64,000 bases of DNA, from the NCBI GenBank assembly GCA_023391095.1, contig JAEWBN010000022.1, positions 372,001 through 436,000 on the forward strand, given 5' to 3'. Under the pieces are notes generated by a model. It made no database searches. It was not told the DNA's origin and saw only the letters and a program-made list of their open reading frames with translations. This stretch comes from Pseudomonadota bacterium. GTDB lineage: Bacteria > Pseudomonadota > Alphaproteobacteria > Rhizobiales > Devosiaceae. The translations under genes and the position numbers were made by a program. Positions within the stretch are counted from its first letter, which is position 1, and every line of letters starts with the position of its first letter. Of this stretch, positions 43,313 through 50,403 are shown in pieces.

Positions 43313-43744
43313 ATGAGCAACGATGTTTTGAACCGGCGGCAGTTGCTCGCCTGGGGGAGCGGCACCGCTTTGGCGCTGGTGCTAGGGCAATCGGCATGGG
43401 CGCAGACACCGCTGACCGCCGACGATTTCGTGACACTTTCGGCGCGCCTCACCGATCATCCGTCGCGACGGCTTTCGGCGCGCCATGCCAGCGCCTTCCT
43501 CGATGCCCTGCTGGCCGAGAATGCCGCTGGCCTCAACGCGCTGGCCGCGGGTGGCGAGGATGCGGCGCTGGAGCAGCGCATCATCGGCAACTGGTACACG
43601 GGCATCCATGAAACCGCCGATGGTGAAAAGCTGGTCACTTATGAGGATGCGCTGCTCTGGGATGCGTTGGACTATACCAAGCCGATGGGCTGGTGCGGCG
43701 GGGAAACGGGATACTGGGCTGATGCGCCTGAAGGGGAGGCATAA
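43313..43744 (+). CDS. Small subunit of a membrane-bound sugar dehydrogenase (sorbitol dehydrogenase family)
   Basis: 143 residues. The N-terminus has a twin-arginine signal (NRRQLLAWGSG) ending AWAQTP, so the folded complex is exported. The mature part is the small helical subunit of FAD-dependent D-sorbitol or gluconate dehydrogenases; the C-terminal GWCGGETGYWADAP is characteristic. In such complexes it chaperones and exports the flavoprotein, which has no signal of its own. The ATG at 43313 has GAGGGG about 6 nt upstream. Three nt separate it from the flavoprotein gene. Confidence 0.87.
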   Translation: MSNDVLNRRQLLAWGSGTALALVLGQSAWAQTPLTADDFVTLSARLTDHPSRRLSARHASAFLDALLAENAAGLNALAAGGEDAALEQRIIGNWYTGIHETADGEKLVTYEDALLWDALDYTKPMGWCGGETGYWADAPEGEA

Positions 43745-43747
43745 GCG

Positions 43748-45364
43748 ATGACCGATATTGTTGCAGACGTCATCATCGTGGGCTCGGGCGTTGCCGGAGC
43801 GCTGATCGCGGACCAGCTGGCCGGCGCCGGGGTGAGCGTCGCCATTCTAGAAGCGGGAGACGAAGTCGATCGCGCCGAGGCGGTCGAGACCTTCCAGAAC
43901 GCGCTGATCAAGACGCCGGAATCCGCTTATCCTGTTGGTCCCGATGCTGACCATCCGCTGAGCTGGAACCCGGACTATTATTACCGTCAGGTCGGTCCGG
44001 CCAAGTTCAAGAGCACCTATATCAAGGCCGTTGGCGGCACGACCTGGCACTGGCTGGGCACGGCGATCCGCATGTCGCCCGAAGATTTCCGCCTCAAGAG
44101 CGAGCATGGTCGCGGCGTCGACTGGCCGGTGAGCTATGACGAGCTGGAAAGCTATTATGCGCGCGCCGAAGTGGAGTTGGGTGTCGCTGGCACGGCGGGC
44201 TCGCCGCCTTCAGCGCATCGCTCGACCGACTTTCCGATGCCGCCCATTCCGCCGACCTATCTCGATAAGGTTTTTGCCGAGAAGCTCGCGGGCACAGACT
44301 ACCACGTGACCCCGACGCCGCAGGCCCGCAATTCGGTCGATACCGACGAGCGCCCGGGCTGCTGCGGCAGCGGCAGCTGCATTCCGGTCTGCCCGATCCA
44401 GGCCAAATACGACGCGACGGTCCATGTCGAGCGCGCCATGGACAAGGGCGCGGAGCTTCATTCAGCCGTCACCGCCACCAAGGTCGAGGTCGGCGCCGAT
44501 GGAGCGGTAAGCGGCATCCGCTTTGCCCGCCGCGATGGCTCGACGGGTTTCGCCACCGGCAAGCTCTATGTGCTGGCCGCCCATGCCATGGAAACGCCGC
44601 GCCTGCTGCTCGCCTCGGCAGACGAGAACGCCCCAAATGGCGTCGCCAACAGCTCCGACCAGGTGGGCCGGAACCTGATGGACCATCCGAGCCAATTGAG
44701 CTGGGCCTGGACCAAGGACGCGGTCTGGCCCTATCGCGGGCCGCTTTCGACCTCGGGCGTCGAAAATCTGGGCGTCGGCCCGTTCCGCGCGGAACGCGGC
44801 GCCTTCCGCATCGAAATCGGCAATGACGGCCACAGCTGGCCGACCGGCGCACCGCTGACCACGGCCAAGGAACTGATCGCCAAGGGCCTGCGCGGGGCCG
44901 AACTCGACCGGGCGCTGCGCGAGCAAACCGCCCGCCATGTGCGCATGGCCGCTTTGGTGGAACAGCTCCCCGATCCGGAAAACCGCATCACGCTGCACCC
45001 GAGCGAAAAGGATCGTTATGGCGTGCCCTTGCCGATGATCCACTATTCCATCGACGACTATGTGCGTGCTGGTCTCGATGCGGCTGCCAAGGCGCATCAG
45101 GAGATTTTTGACGCGCTCGGCGTGACCGAGAGCGTCCATGACGACGACTTCAACGGCTCGGGCCACATTATCGGCACCTGCCGCATGGGCGAGGACAAGA
45201 CGAGTTCAGTGGTCGATGCGCAAGGGCGCAGCCACGACCATGCAAACCTGTTCATTGCGGGCTCTGCCGTGTTCCCGACCTCGGCCACGGCCAACCCGAC
45301 CCTGACCATTGCCGCCCTCAGCCTGCGAACGGCAGAGGCGATGCTGGAGCAGTTGGGGCGGTAG
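43748..45364 (+). CDS. FAD-dependent GMC oxidoreductase, large subunit of sugar dehydrogenase with Fe-S cluster
   Basis: 538 residues. The FAD-binding GSGVAGAL is at 12-19 and the C-terminal GMC block GSGHIIGTCRMGED supplies the catalytic His. CCGSGSCIPVCP (about 200-211) matches the 3Fe-4S cysteine cluster of FAD-dependent glucose/fructose dehydrogenases. Electrons normally pass from FAD through this cluster to a cytochrome c subunit encoded next door, but no cytochrome gene follows here, so the acceptor is unknown. The protein lacks its own signal and should be carried out by the Tat-tagged small subunit. Which sugar or polyol is used cannot be told. Confidence 0.88.
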   Translation: MTDIVADVIIVGSGVAGALIADQLAGAGVSVAILEAGDEVDRAEAVETFQNALIKTPESAYPVGPDADHPLSWNPDYYYRQVGPAKFKSTYIKAVGGTTWHWLGTAIRMSPEDFRLKSEHGRGVDWPVSYDELESYYARAEVELGVAGTAGSPPSAHRSTDFPMPPIPPTYLDKVFAEKLAGTDYHVTPTPQARNSVDTDERPGCCGSGSCIPVCPIQAKYDATVHVERAMDKGAELHSAVTATKVEVGADGAVSGIRFARRDGSTGFATGKLYVLAAHAMETPRLLLASADENAPNGVANSSDQVGRNLMDHPSQLSWAWTKDAVWPYRGPLSTSGVENLGVGPFRAERGAFRIEIGNDGHSWPTGAPLTTAKELIAKGLRGAELDRALREQTARHVRMAALVEQLPDPENRITLHPSEKDRYGVPLPMIHYSIDDYVRAGLDAAAKAHQEIFDALGVTESVHDDDFNGSGHIIGTCRMGEDKTSSVVDAQGRSHDHANLFIAGSAVFPTSATANPTLTIAALSLRTAEAMLEQLGR

Positions 45365-45430
45365 GGTTCTGCAACAAGCGTGGCGGGTGGCTCCGCCGGG
45401 TACCTGCTATGGCAGCGCGCACCTCACGTC

Positions 45431-45452
45431 CCCCTCGAGCGTGACCCGAGGG
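45431..45452. repeat. Degenerate hairpin repeat at the 3' end of the GIY-YIG gene
   Basis: Reads CCCTCGAGCGTGACCCGAGG with flanking C and G, a decayed form of the CCCTCGGG-CTTGA-CCCGAGGG hairpin. TTCACTTTGCGAT follows, comparable to CATCACTTGGCGAT after the hairpin at 45903. Confidence 0.7.
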
Positions 45453-45456
45453 GGGT

Positions 45457-45744
45457 TCACTTTGCGATCTCGTCCCAAAGATCGCGCCAGTCGGGATTGT
45501 GCTCTTCGATGAGCGCGTGTTTCCAATCCCGATACCAGCGCTTCAACGAGGTTTCGCGCTGAATGGCCATGGAGATATCGCCAAACGGCTCTAAATAGAC
45601 GAGCCGCTTTATGTTTCGGGATTTTGTATATCCGGCAACGAGACCTTCCCGATGCTCGTAAATACGGCGCACGAGATCATTGGTGACGCCAATATAGGTG
45701 CGCCCCCGCCGCATGTCCGCAAGAATATAGACATATCCGCCCAT
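45457..45744 (-). CDS. GIY-YIG nuclease family protein
   Basis: 95-residue single-domain predicted nuclease. The GIY element is YVYIL (4-8), YIG is at 17-19, and the catalytic-type residues Arg27, His31, Glu64 (QRETSLK) and Asn83 (HNPDWRDL) are all present, so it should be active on DNA. No other domain. It is bounded exactly by hairpin repeats: a degenerate one 5 nt past its stop codon and a perfect one 23 nt before its start. Shorter, inactive copies lie to its right inside the same repeat frame. It has no clear link to the dehydrogenase or repair genes on each side. Confidence 0.9.
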   Translation of the reverse strand: MGGYVYILADMRRGRTYIGVTNDLVRRIYEHREGLVAGYTKSRNIKRLVYLEPFGDISMAIQRETSLKRWYRDWKHALIEEHNPDWRDLWDEIAK

Positions 45745-45766
45745 ACCGGCATCTTGAAGTACAGAG

Positions 45767-45787
45767 CCCTCGGGTCAAGCCCGAGGG
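45767..45787. repeat. Hairpin repeat, left type
   Basis: CCCTCGGG-TCAAG-CCCGAGGG: perfect 8-bp stem, 5-nt loop. Preceded by CTTGAAGTACAGAG and followed by GTGACGGCCGGTGG. It stands 23 nt upstream of the GIY-YIG start codon. Confidence 0.92.
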
Positions 45788-45902
45788 TGACGGCCGGTGG
45801 AGGTGGGGGCGTTTGTTGACGCTTGTCGGTTCGTGAGGGACCGAATGCGGTTAACGGGGTTGAAGAAGGCTTTGGGCTTGGTGCACCAAACCCCGCACGT
45901 CA

Positions 45903-45923
45903 CCCTCGGGCTTGACCCGAGGG
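45903..45923. repeat. Hairpin repeat, right type
   Basis: CCCTCGGG-CTTGA-CCCGAGGG, the inverse of the copy at 45767. The two form an outer inverted pair enclosing about 115 nt. Confidence 0.92.
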
Positions 45924-45927
45924 CACA

Positions 45928-46055
45928 TCACTTGGCGATGCGGCGTCGATAGTCGTCTGTCGTGATTATGTCGCGCCCCATGCTGACGCCAACTTAGGCG
46001 CCCCCGCCGGATAGTCGCATTGTCGAACACCTATCTCCAATACCAGCGACTTGAA
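45928..46055 (-). pseudogene. Decayed, internally deleted GIY-YIG gene copy
   Basis: Plus-strand 45982-46055 aligns with the first part of the intact GIY-YIG gene and its leader (TGACGCCAA then CCCCCGCCG, ending AATACCAGCGACTTGAAGT against CATACCGGCATCTTGAAGT). The left end (CACTTGGCGATGCGGCG) resembles the intact gene's 3' end (CACTTTGCGATCTCGTC). About two thirds of the gene between them is missing, and the start codon has become ATT. It lies between the same hairpin types as the intact gene. Confidence 0.75.
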
Positions 46056-46063
46056 GTGCAGAG

Positions 46064-46084
46064 CCCTCGGGTCAAGCCCGAGGG
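46064..46084. repeat. Hairpin repeat, left type
   Basis: CCCTCGGG-TCAAG-CCCGAGGG, 297 nt from the previous left-type copy. Preceded by CTTGAAGTGCAGAG and followed by GTGACGGCCGGTGG. Confidence 0.92.
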
Positions 46085-46215
46085 TGACGGCCGGTGGAGG
46101 TGGGGGCGTTTGTTATACGGTCGTCGGTACGGCGCAACCCGAATGGGGTGCGGTCGACGCGCCGCAAAAAGCGCCCCATGGGGGCCGGCCGCGCGTCCAC
46201 ACCCACTGCGCGTCA

Positions 46216-46236
46216 CCCTCGGGCTTGACCCGAGGG
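46216..46236. repeat. Hairpin repeat, right type
   Basis: CCCTCGGG-CTTGA-CCCGAGGG, preceded by GCGTCA and followed by CTCTTTACTTAGCGA; 313 nt from the previous right-type copy. Confidence 0.92.
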
Positions 46237-46330
46237 CTCTTTACTTAGCGAACATGTCCAAGAGGGCGCCGGTCGTTATAAAGTCGCGCCGCCTTGTCAG
46301 AGACCCATGTCCCACACGCAGCACTTTGAA
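46237..46330 (-). pseudogene. Second, more eroded GIY-YIG remnant
   Basis: Occupies the place of the nuclease gene in the third unit. It resembles the first remnant rather than the intact gene: CTTAGCGA against CTTGGCGA, and GTCGTTATAAAGTCGCGCC against GTCGTGATTATGTCGCGCC. The right end CACTTTGAAGTACAGAG keeps the leader next to the hairpin. No coding capacity is left. Confidence 0.5.
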
Positions 46331-46338
46331 GTACAGAG

Positions 46339-46359
46339 CCCTCGGGTCAAGCCCGAGGG
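46339..46359. repeat. Hairpin repeat, left type
   Basis: CCCTCGGG-TCAAG-CCCGAGGG, 275 nt from the previous left-type copy. Followed by GTGACGTCCGGTGG, one base different from the other two copies. Confidence 0.92.
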
Positions 46360-46498
46360 TGACGTCCGGTGGAGGTGGGGGCATTTGTTTTACGCTTATC
46401 GGTCCGTGACGGACCGAATGGGGTGTGCAGGGACGACCGTACCCGCCGCAAGTCACCTTTCCGCCAATCCCCGCGGCGTCCACACCCACTACACGTCA

Positions 46499-46519
46499 CC
46501 CTCGGGCTTGACCCGAGGG
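46499..46519. repeat. Hairpin repeat, right type (last copy)
   Basis: CCCTCGGG-CTTGA-CCCGAGGG followed by CTCTTTACTGGAGG. It closes the array 82 nt before the lhr stop codon and might act as a 3' hairpin for lhr transcripts. Confidence 0.92.
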
Positions 46520-46601
46520 CTCTTTACTGGAGGATGTTGTGCGAAGAGATCATTCGGGGCGCATACAGTCATTTGCTGTCTCGACGCACGGTGCCAGTCC
46601 C

Positions 46602-49097
46602 CTACCCGCCCATAGCCTCGCGGATCATCTCCTCGGCCGCATCGGCCAGGGCGCTTTCGCGACCTTCGCCGAAGATCGGTTCCTTGCCGATGTCGAGCAT
46701 GACGGGGACGGCCAGGGGGGAGATCTGGCTTAGGGGTTTGTGGACGATGTGGTGGCGGATGCGGGCCAGCATGTGGCCGAGGCGTTCGATGTCGAGGAGG
46801 CCCCTTGCGGCGTCGCGGCGGGTGGCTTCGATGAGGATGTGGTCGGGCTCGTGCTGGTAGAGCACGTCGTAGATGAGGTCCGAGCTCATGGTGATCTGGC
46901 GGCCGGTTTTTTCCTTGCCGGGATGACGGCGTTCGATGAGGCCGGCGATGATGGCGCAATTCCGAAACGTGCGCTTCATCAGGGCCGATTCATCGAGCCA
47001 GGATTCGAGATCATCCCCCAGCATGTCTTCTGAAAAGAGTTCGTCGAGGCTGAGGCGACCGGTGCGGATGAGCGCCGAAAGATCGCCCAGCCCCCAGATG
47101 CCGAGGGAATATTCCGAAGCGACAAAGCCGAGCGGGCGGGCGCGCATGCGCTCGAGCCGGCGGGTGAGGAGCATGCCCAAAGTCTGGTGGGCGAGGCGCC
47201 CCTCGAAGGGGTAGCAGACAAGGAAATTGTGGGTGCCGCGCGGGAAGGTTTCGACGAGGAGGCTATCGCGCCTCGGCAGCACCGAAACGTCGCGCTGGAG
47301 GCGCAGCCAGTCGCTGACCTGATCGGGCAGTTTGTGCCAATCCTCGGGGCTATCCATGATGCGGCGGACGCGTTCGGCGAGATAGGTCGAGAGCGGAAAG
47401 CGGCCGCCCATATAGGCGGGGATTTTCGGGTCCTTGGCGAAGGCGCGGGAGACAAAGACTTCATTGTCACGGATGCCTTCGAAGGCGACGATCTCGCCGC
47501 CGAAAACGAAGGTGTCGCCGGGCGAAAGGGTATTGAAGAAATACTCCTCCATTTCGCCCAGCACGCGTCCGCCGGCGCCGATGGGGCCGGTCGTGCGGCC
47601 AGCCTTGGCCTCGCGGCTGCGCACGAGGCGGACGCGCAGCATGGGCTCTTCGATGATGGTGCCGATATTGAGCCGGTATTGCTGGGCGACCTGGGGGTTT
47701 GCGATGCGCCACTTGCCGTCAGGCGTCTGGCGGAGGCGGGCATAGCGCTCATAGACCTTGAGGGCGTAGCCGCCGGTGGCGACGAAATCGAGGATGCGGT
47801 CGAATTTATCGCGCGCGAGATCGCGATAGGGCCAGGCGCGGGTGACCTCGGCGTAGAGATCGTCGGCGTCGAAAGGTTCGGCGCAGGCCATGCCGAGCAC
47901 GTGCTGGGCGAGCACGTCATAGCCGCCGGGGAGCGGATCCTCGCTGTCCTGATGGCCTTCGGCGACGGCCTCGACCGCCGCCTCGCATTCGAGCACTTCG
48001 AAGCGGTTGGAGGGGACCAGGAGGGCGCGCGAGGGATCATCGAGCCGGTGATTGGCGCGGCCGATGCGCTGGAGCATGCGCGAGGAGCCCTTGGGCGCGC
48101 CGACTTGGATGACGAGATCGACATCGCCCCAGTCGATGCCGAGATCGAGCGTCGAGGTACAGACGACGGCCTTGAGCTTGCCGGAGGCCATTGCCGCCTC
48201 GACCTTGCGGCGTTGTTCGACCGAGAGCGAGCCATGGTGCAGCGCGATCGGAAGGAGGTCCTCGTTGATGTCCCAGAGGCCCTGGAACAGCGCTTCGGCC
48301 TGGCTGCGGGTATTGACGAAGAGCAGCGTCGTCTTGTGGCGCTGGATGATGTCGTAGAGTTCGCGATGGGCGTAGCGACCCGAATGGCCGGCCCAGGGCA
48401 GGCGCTCCTCGGTTTCGAGGATGGCGAGTTCGGGCGGGGCGCCGCCAGTCATGCGGAGGAGATCGGTGTGCCGGTTCGGGGTGGGCTGGGCGATCCAGTC
48501 GCGCAAGAGGTCGGGCCGGGCGACGGTGGCCGAAAGAGCGGTAACGGCCATGTCGGGGGCGAGTTTTGCCAGCCGGGCAAGGCCGAGGGAGAGGAGATCG
48601 CCGCGCTTGTTGGTGACGAGGGCGTGGAGTTCGTCGAGCACGACGCGGCGGAGCGAGCCGAACATCAGCTCGGCCTGCGGGTGGGAGATGAGCAGCGCCA
48701 GCTGTTCGGGCGTCGTCATCAGGATATGGGGCGGCCTGGTGCGCTGGCGGGCGCGCTTGGCAGCCGAGGTATCGCCGGTGCGCGCCTCGACGCGGATGGG
48801 CAGGCCCATTTCGGCAATGGGGGTCGAAAGGTTGCGCTGCACGTCGACGGCGAGCGCTTTCAGCGGAGATATGTAGAGGGTGTGGAGGCCCTCGAAATTG
48901 CCGTCGACCAGATCCACCAGCGAGGGGAGGAAACCGGCCAGCGTCTTGCCGGCGCCGGTGGGGGCGATCAGCAATTGGCCGGCGCCGGATTGGTGGGAGG
49001 CAAGGACGTCGAGCTGATGCTGGCGCGGGGCCCAGCCGCGGGAGGCGAACCAGTCGGAAATGATGGGGGGAAGGGTCGGGGTGACGGTCTCAGACAT
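46602..49097 (-). CDS. Ligase-associated DNA damage response DEXH-box helicase (Lhr-Core type)
   Basis: 831-residue superfamily 2 helicase. Walker A PTGAGKT is at 46-52 and the DExH box DELH at 155-158; SALSATVARPD is motif III; the second RecA domain has FVNTRSQAEALFQ and QRIGRANHR (motif VI). The C-terminal third is the Lhr-specific winged-helix and DEAD-associated region. Length fits the Lhr-Core group, without the long tail of E. coli Lhr. In this family the helicase is normally encoded next to PdeM; here the two share a strand but are 3.5 kb apart. The leader region holds a different repeat (49103-49150). Confidence 0.93.
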   Translation of the reverse strand: MSETVTPTLPPIISDWFASRGWAPRQHQLDVLASHQSGAGQLLIAPTGAGKTLAGFLPSLVDLVDGNFEGLHTLYISPLKALAVDVQRNLSTPIAEMGLPIRVEARTGDTSAAKRARQRTRPPHILMTTPEQLALLISHPQAELMFGSLRRVVLDELHALVTNKRGDLLSLGLARLAKLAPDMAVTALSATVARPDLLRDWIAQPTPNRHTDLLRMTGGAPPELAILETEERLPWAGHSGRYAHRELYDIIQRHKTTLLFVNTRSQAEALFQGLWDINEDLLPIALHHGSLSVEQRRKVEAAMASGKLKAVVCTSTLDLGIDWGDVDLVIQVGAPKGSSRMLQRIGRANHRLDDPSRALLVPSNRFEVLECEAAVEAVAEGHQDSEDPLPGGYDVLAQHVLGMACAEPFDADDLYAEVTRAWPYRDLARDKFDRILDFVATGGYALKVYERYARLRQTPDGKWRIANPQVAQQYRLNIGTIIEEPMLRVRLVRSREAKAGRTTGPIGAGGRVLGEMEEYFFNTLSPGDTFVFGGEIVAFEGIRDNEVFVSRAFAKDPKIPAYMGGRFPLSTYLAERVRRIMDSPEDWHKLPDQVSDWLRLQRDVSVLPRRDSLLVETFPRGTHNFLVCYPFEGRLAHQTLGMLLTRRLERMRARPLGFVASEYSLGIWGLGDLSALIRTGRLSLDELFSEDMLGDDLESWLDESALMKRTFRNCAIIAGLIERRHPGKEKTGRQITMSSDLIYDVLYQHEPDHILIEATRRDAARGLLDIERLGHMLARIRHHIVHKPLSQISPLAVPVMLDIGKEPIFGEGRESALADAAEEMIREAMGG

Positions 49098-49102
49098 TTA
49101 AG

Positions 49103-49150
49103 GCCCCCCACCCGGCGCCATGCGCCGACCTTTCCCCCAAAGGGAGAGGT
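49103..49150. repeat. Intergenic palindromic repeat (REP-like) upstream of lhr
   Basis: CCCCCACCCGGCGCCATGCG and the following CTTTCCCCCAAAGGGAGAGG include two small inverted repeats (GGCGC-CATG-CGCC and CCTTTCCC-CCAAA-GGGAGAGG in imperfect form). It looks like the widespread alphaproteobacterial intergenic repeats and is a different family from the CCCTCGGG array. Confidence 0.6.
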
Positions 49151-49249
49151 GAAGACGGGCTTGCGATCTGTTTTGCGACACGCGGCACCTAATACAAATC
49201 AGCCACAAACCTATATGATGGTCCTGGGCCTGCCAAATGGAGTGGACTG

Positions 49250-49537
49250 ATGACAGAAGACTATCGCCCTGAGCCGCGTTCCGCGCTGGCGCGATTTATG
49301 GGCGGCAGCCCGGTGTCGGTGGTGATCAAGCTGGTGCTGATCTCGCTGATGGTGGGCTTCGTCATGTCCGTCTTCGGCTTCGATGCGGCGGACCTGGTGC
49401 GCGGCGCCGTCGAGATGGTGCGCGATGCCCTGCGCGATGGCGCGGGCGTCTTCCGGCAGATAGCCGGGTATGTGCTGGCGGGTGCCGCAATTGTGGTACC
49501 GGTCTGGTTGTTGCTGCGACTGACACGGGCGCGCTGA
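49250..49537 (+). CDS. Small two-TM protein (DUF6460-like)
   Basis: 95 residues with two hydrophobic helices (about 23-43 and 70-89) joined by an amphipathic, acidic-basic stretch (DLVRGAVEMVRDALRDG). I recall close relatives in Hyphomicrobiales under DUF6460; no function is known. One nt separates its stop from the start of the kinase gene, so the two are probably one transcript. Divergent from lhr. Confidence 0.78.
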   Translation: MTEDYRPEPRSALARFMGGSPVSVVIKLVLISLMVGFVMSVFGFDAADLVRGAVEMVRDALRDGAGVFRQIAGYVLAGAAIVVPVWLLLRLTRAR

Positions 49538-49538
49538 G

Positions 49539-50210
49539 ATGGGCGAGACGATCCGGATCACCCCTGAAGCGGCGCTGGCACGGCTGGTGGCCCATGCGCT
49601 GGAAATGGAAAGCTCAGCGGGCGGCAAGCGCATTGCCATCGGGCTGGCCGGTGGGCCGGGCACGGGCAAGTCGACGCTGGCCGCGGAACTGGTCGCCATG
49701 CTCAATGCGGCCAAGCCGGGCAGCGCGGCCTATGTGCCGATGGACGGCTTTCATATGAAGCACGCCAAGATCGAGGCCATGGGCGCAACTGACCGCAAGG
49801 GCGCGCCCCATACATTCGAGGGGGCGGCATTTTTCAATTTCCTCAGCCACCTCAAGACGGCTGACGCGCCGGTCAGCGGGCCCGGATACAGCCGCAAGAT
49901 CGAGGATACGGTGGACGATGCCTTTACCGTACCCGCCGAGGTCAAGGTGCTTGTGGTCGAGGGCAATTACCTGCTGCTGACCGAAGGACCATGGGCCGGG
50001 GTCAAGCCGCTGCTCGATTACTCGGTTTTCGTGCATGTGCCGCGCGAGATCGTGCGGGCGCGGCTCCTCAAGCGCCACGGCGAGGAAGGGCTGTTCTCCG
50101 AGGAGCGCAACCGCGCCCATATCGAGCGCAATGACCTGCCCAACTACGATGTGGTGGAGGGCACGCGCGAGCGCGCGGATGTGGTGTTCGAGATGGATGT
50201 GACGGCTTAG
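49539..50210 (+). CDS. P-loop kinase of the uridine/pantothenate kinase-like family (FrcK-like)
   Basis: 223-residue cytosolic P-loop protein. Walker A GGPGTGKST is at 38-46; MDGFHM (about 68-73) is the family's catalytic/substrate Asp region; VVEGNYLLL is Walker B-like; the lid is rich in Arg (RARLLKRHGEEGL). The fold is that of uridine kinase, phosphoribulokinase and the fructose kinase-like FrcK. Sugar or nucleoside specificity cannot be read. It is of interest that frcC and frcA lie 12-14 kb downstream without the frcK that follows them in rhizobia. Directly after the DUF6460-like gene. Confidence 0.82.
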   Translation: MGETIRITPEAALARLVAHALEMESSAGGKRIAIGLAGGPGTGKSTLAAELVAMLNAAKPGSAAYVPMDGFHMKHAKIEAMGATDRKGAPHTFEGAAFFNFLSHLKTADAPVSGPGYSRKIEDTVDDAFTVPAEVKVLVVEGNYLLLTEGPWAGVKPLLDYSVFVHVPREIVRARLLKRHGEEGLFSEERNRAHIERNDLPNYDVVEGTRERADVVFEMDVTA

Positions 50211-50229
50211 GCATCTATCCCCGTGAGCA

Positions 50230-50336
50230 CCCCCTCCGAGCGGCGCTAGGCGACCTTGTCGCCAAGCTCTGCTTGCCTCCCCCGTCAAGGGGAAGGTGGG
50301 TGCCGGTGGCTGACACCAGGGTGAGGTGTGGCCAAT
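50230..50336. repeat. Degenerate intergenic repeat before the MATE gene
   Basis: The 193-nt gap between the kinase and MATE genes holds sequence such as TTGCCTCCCCCGTCAAGGGG and AAGGTGGGTGCCGGTGGCTG, a decayed form of the C/G-rich palindromic repeats found elsewhere in the window. No gene is seen here. Confidence 0.45.
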
Positions 50337-50403
50337 GGCAGGATATGGCCATCCGGATCGGGAGCTTGCTAGAAGGGCGTTCCGCCTTTTCCTTGAGTCC
50401 CCG

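Larger units (their letters stand above)
45365..46601. repeat. Array of inverted hairpin repeats around an intact and decayed GIY-YIG gene copies
   Basis: From just after the GMC stop codon to the lhr stop codon the sequence is built from a repeating unit of about 280-310 nt. Each unit contains a hairpin of one orientation (CCCTCGGG-TCAAG-CCCGAGGG), a conserved segment of about 31 nt beginning GTGACGGCCGGTGG, a variable 40-100 nt, a hairpin of the opposite orientation, and then a GIY-YIG gene or its remnant. Copies of the conserved segment are at 45787-45817, 46084-46114 and 46359-46389, with at most two differences. Only the leftmost unit has an intact nuclease gene. The region past the last hairpin (46520-46601) shows nothing further. 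Confidence 0.85.

Noticed and set aside
45767..46519. Regularly spaced palindromic repeats taken as a CRISPR array
   Set aside because: The spacing is about 115-160 nt within pairs, orientation alternates, and the DNA between copies is itself repeated and partly derived from a gene. There are no unique spacers of 30-40 nt and no cas genes.
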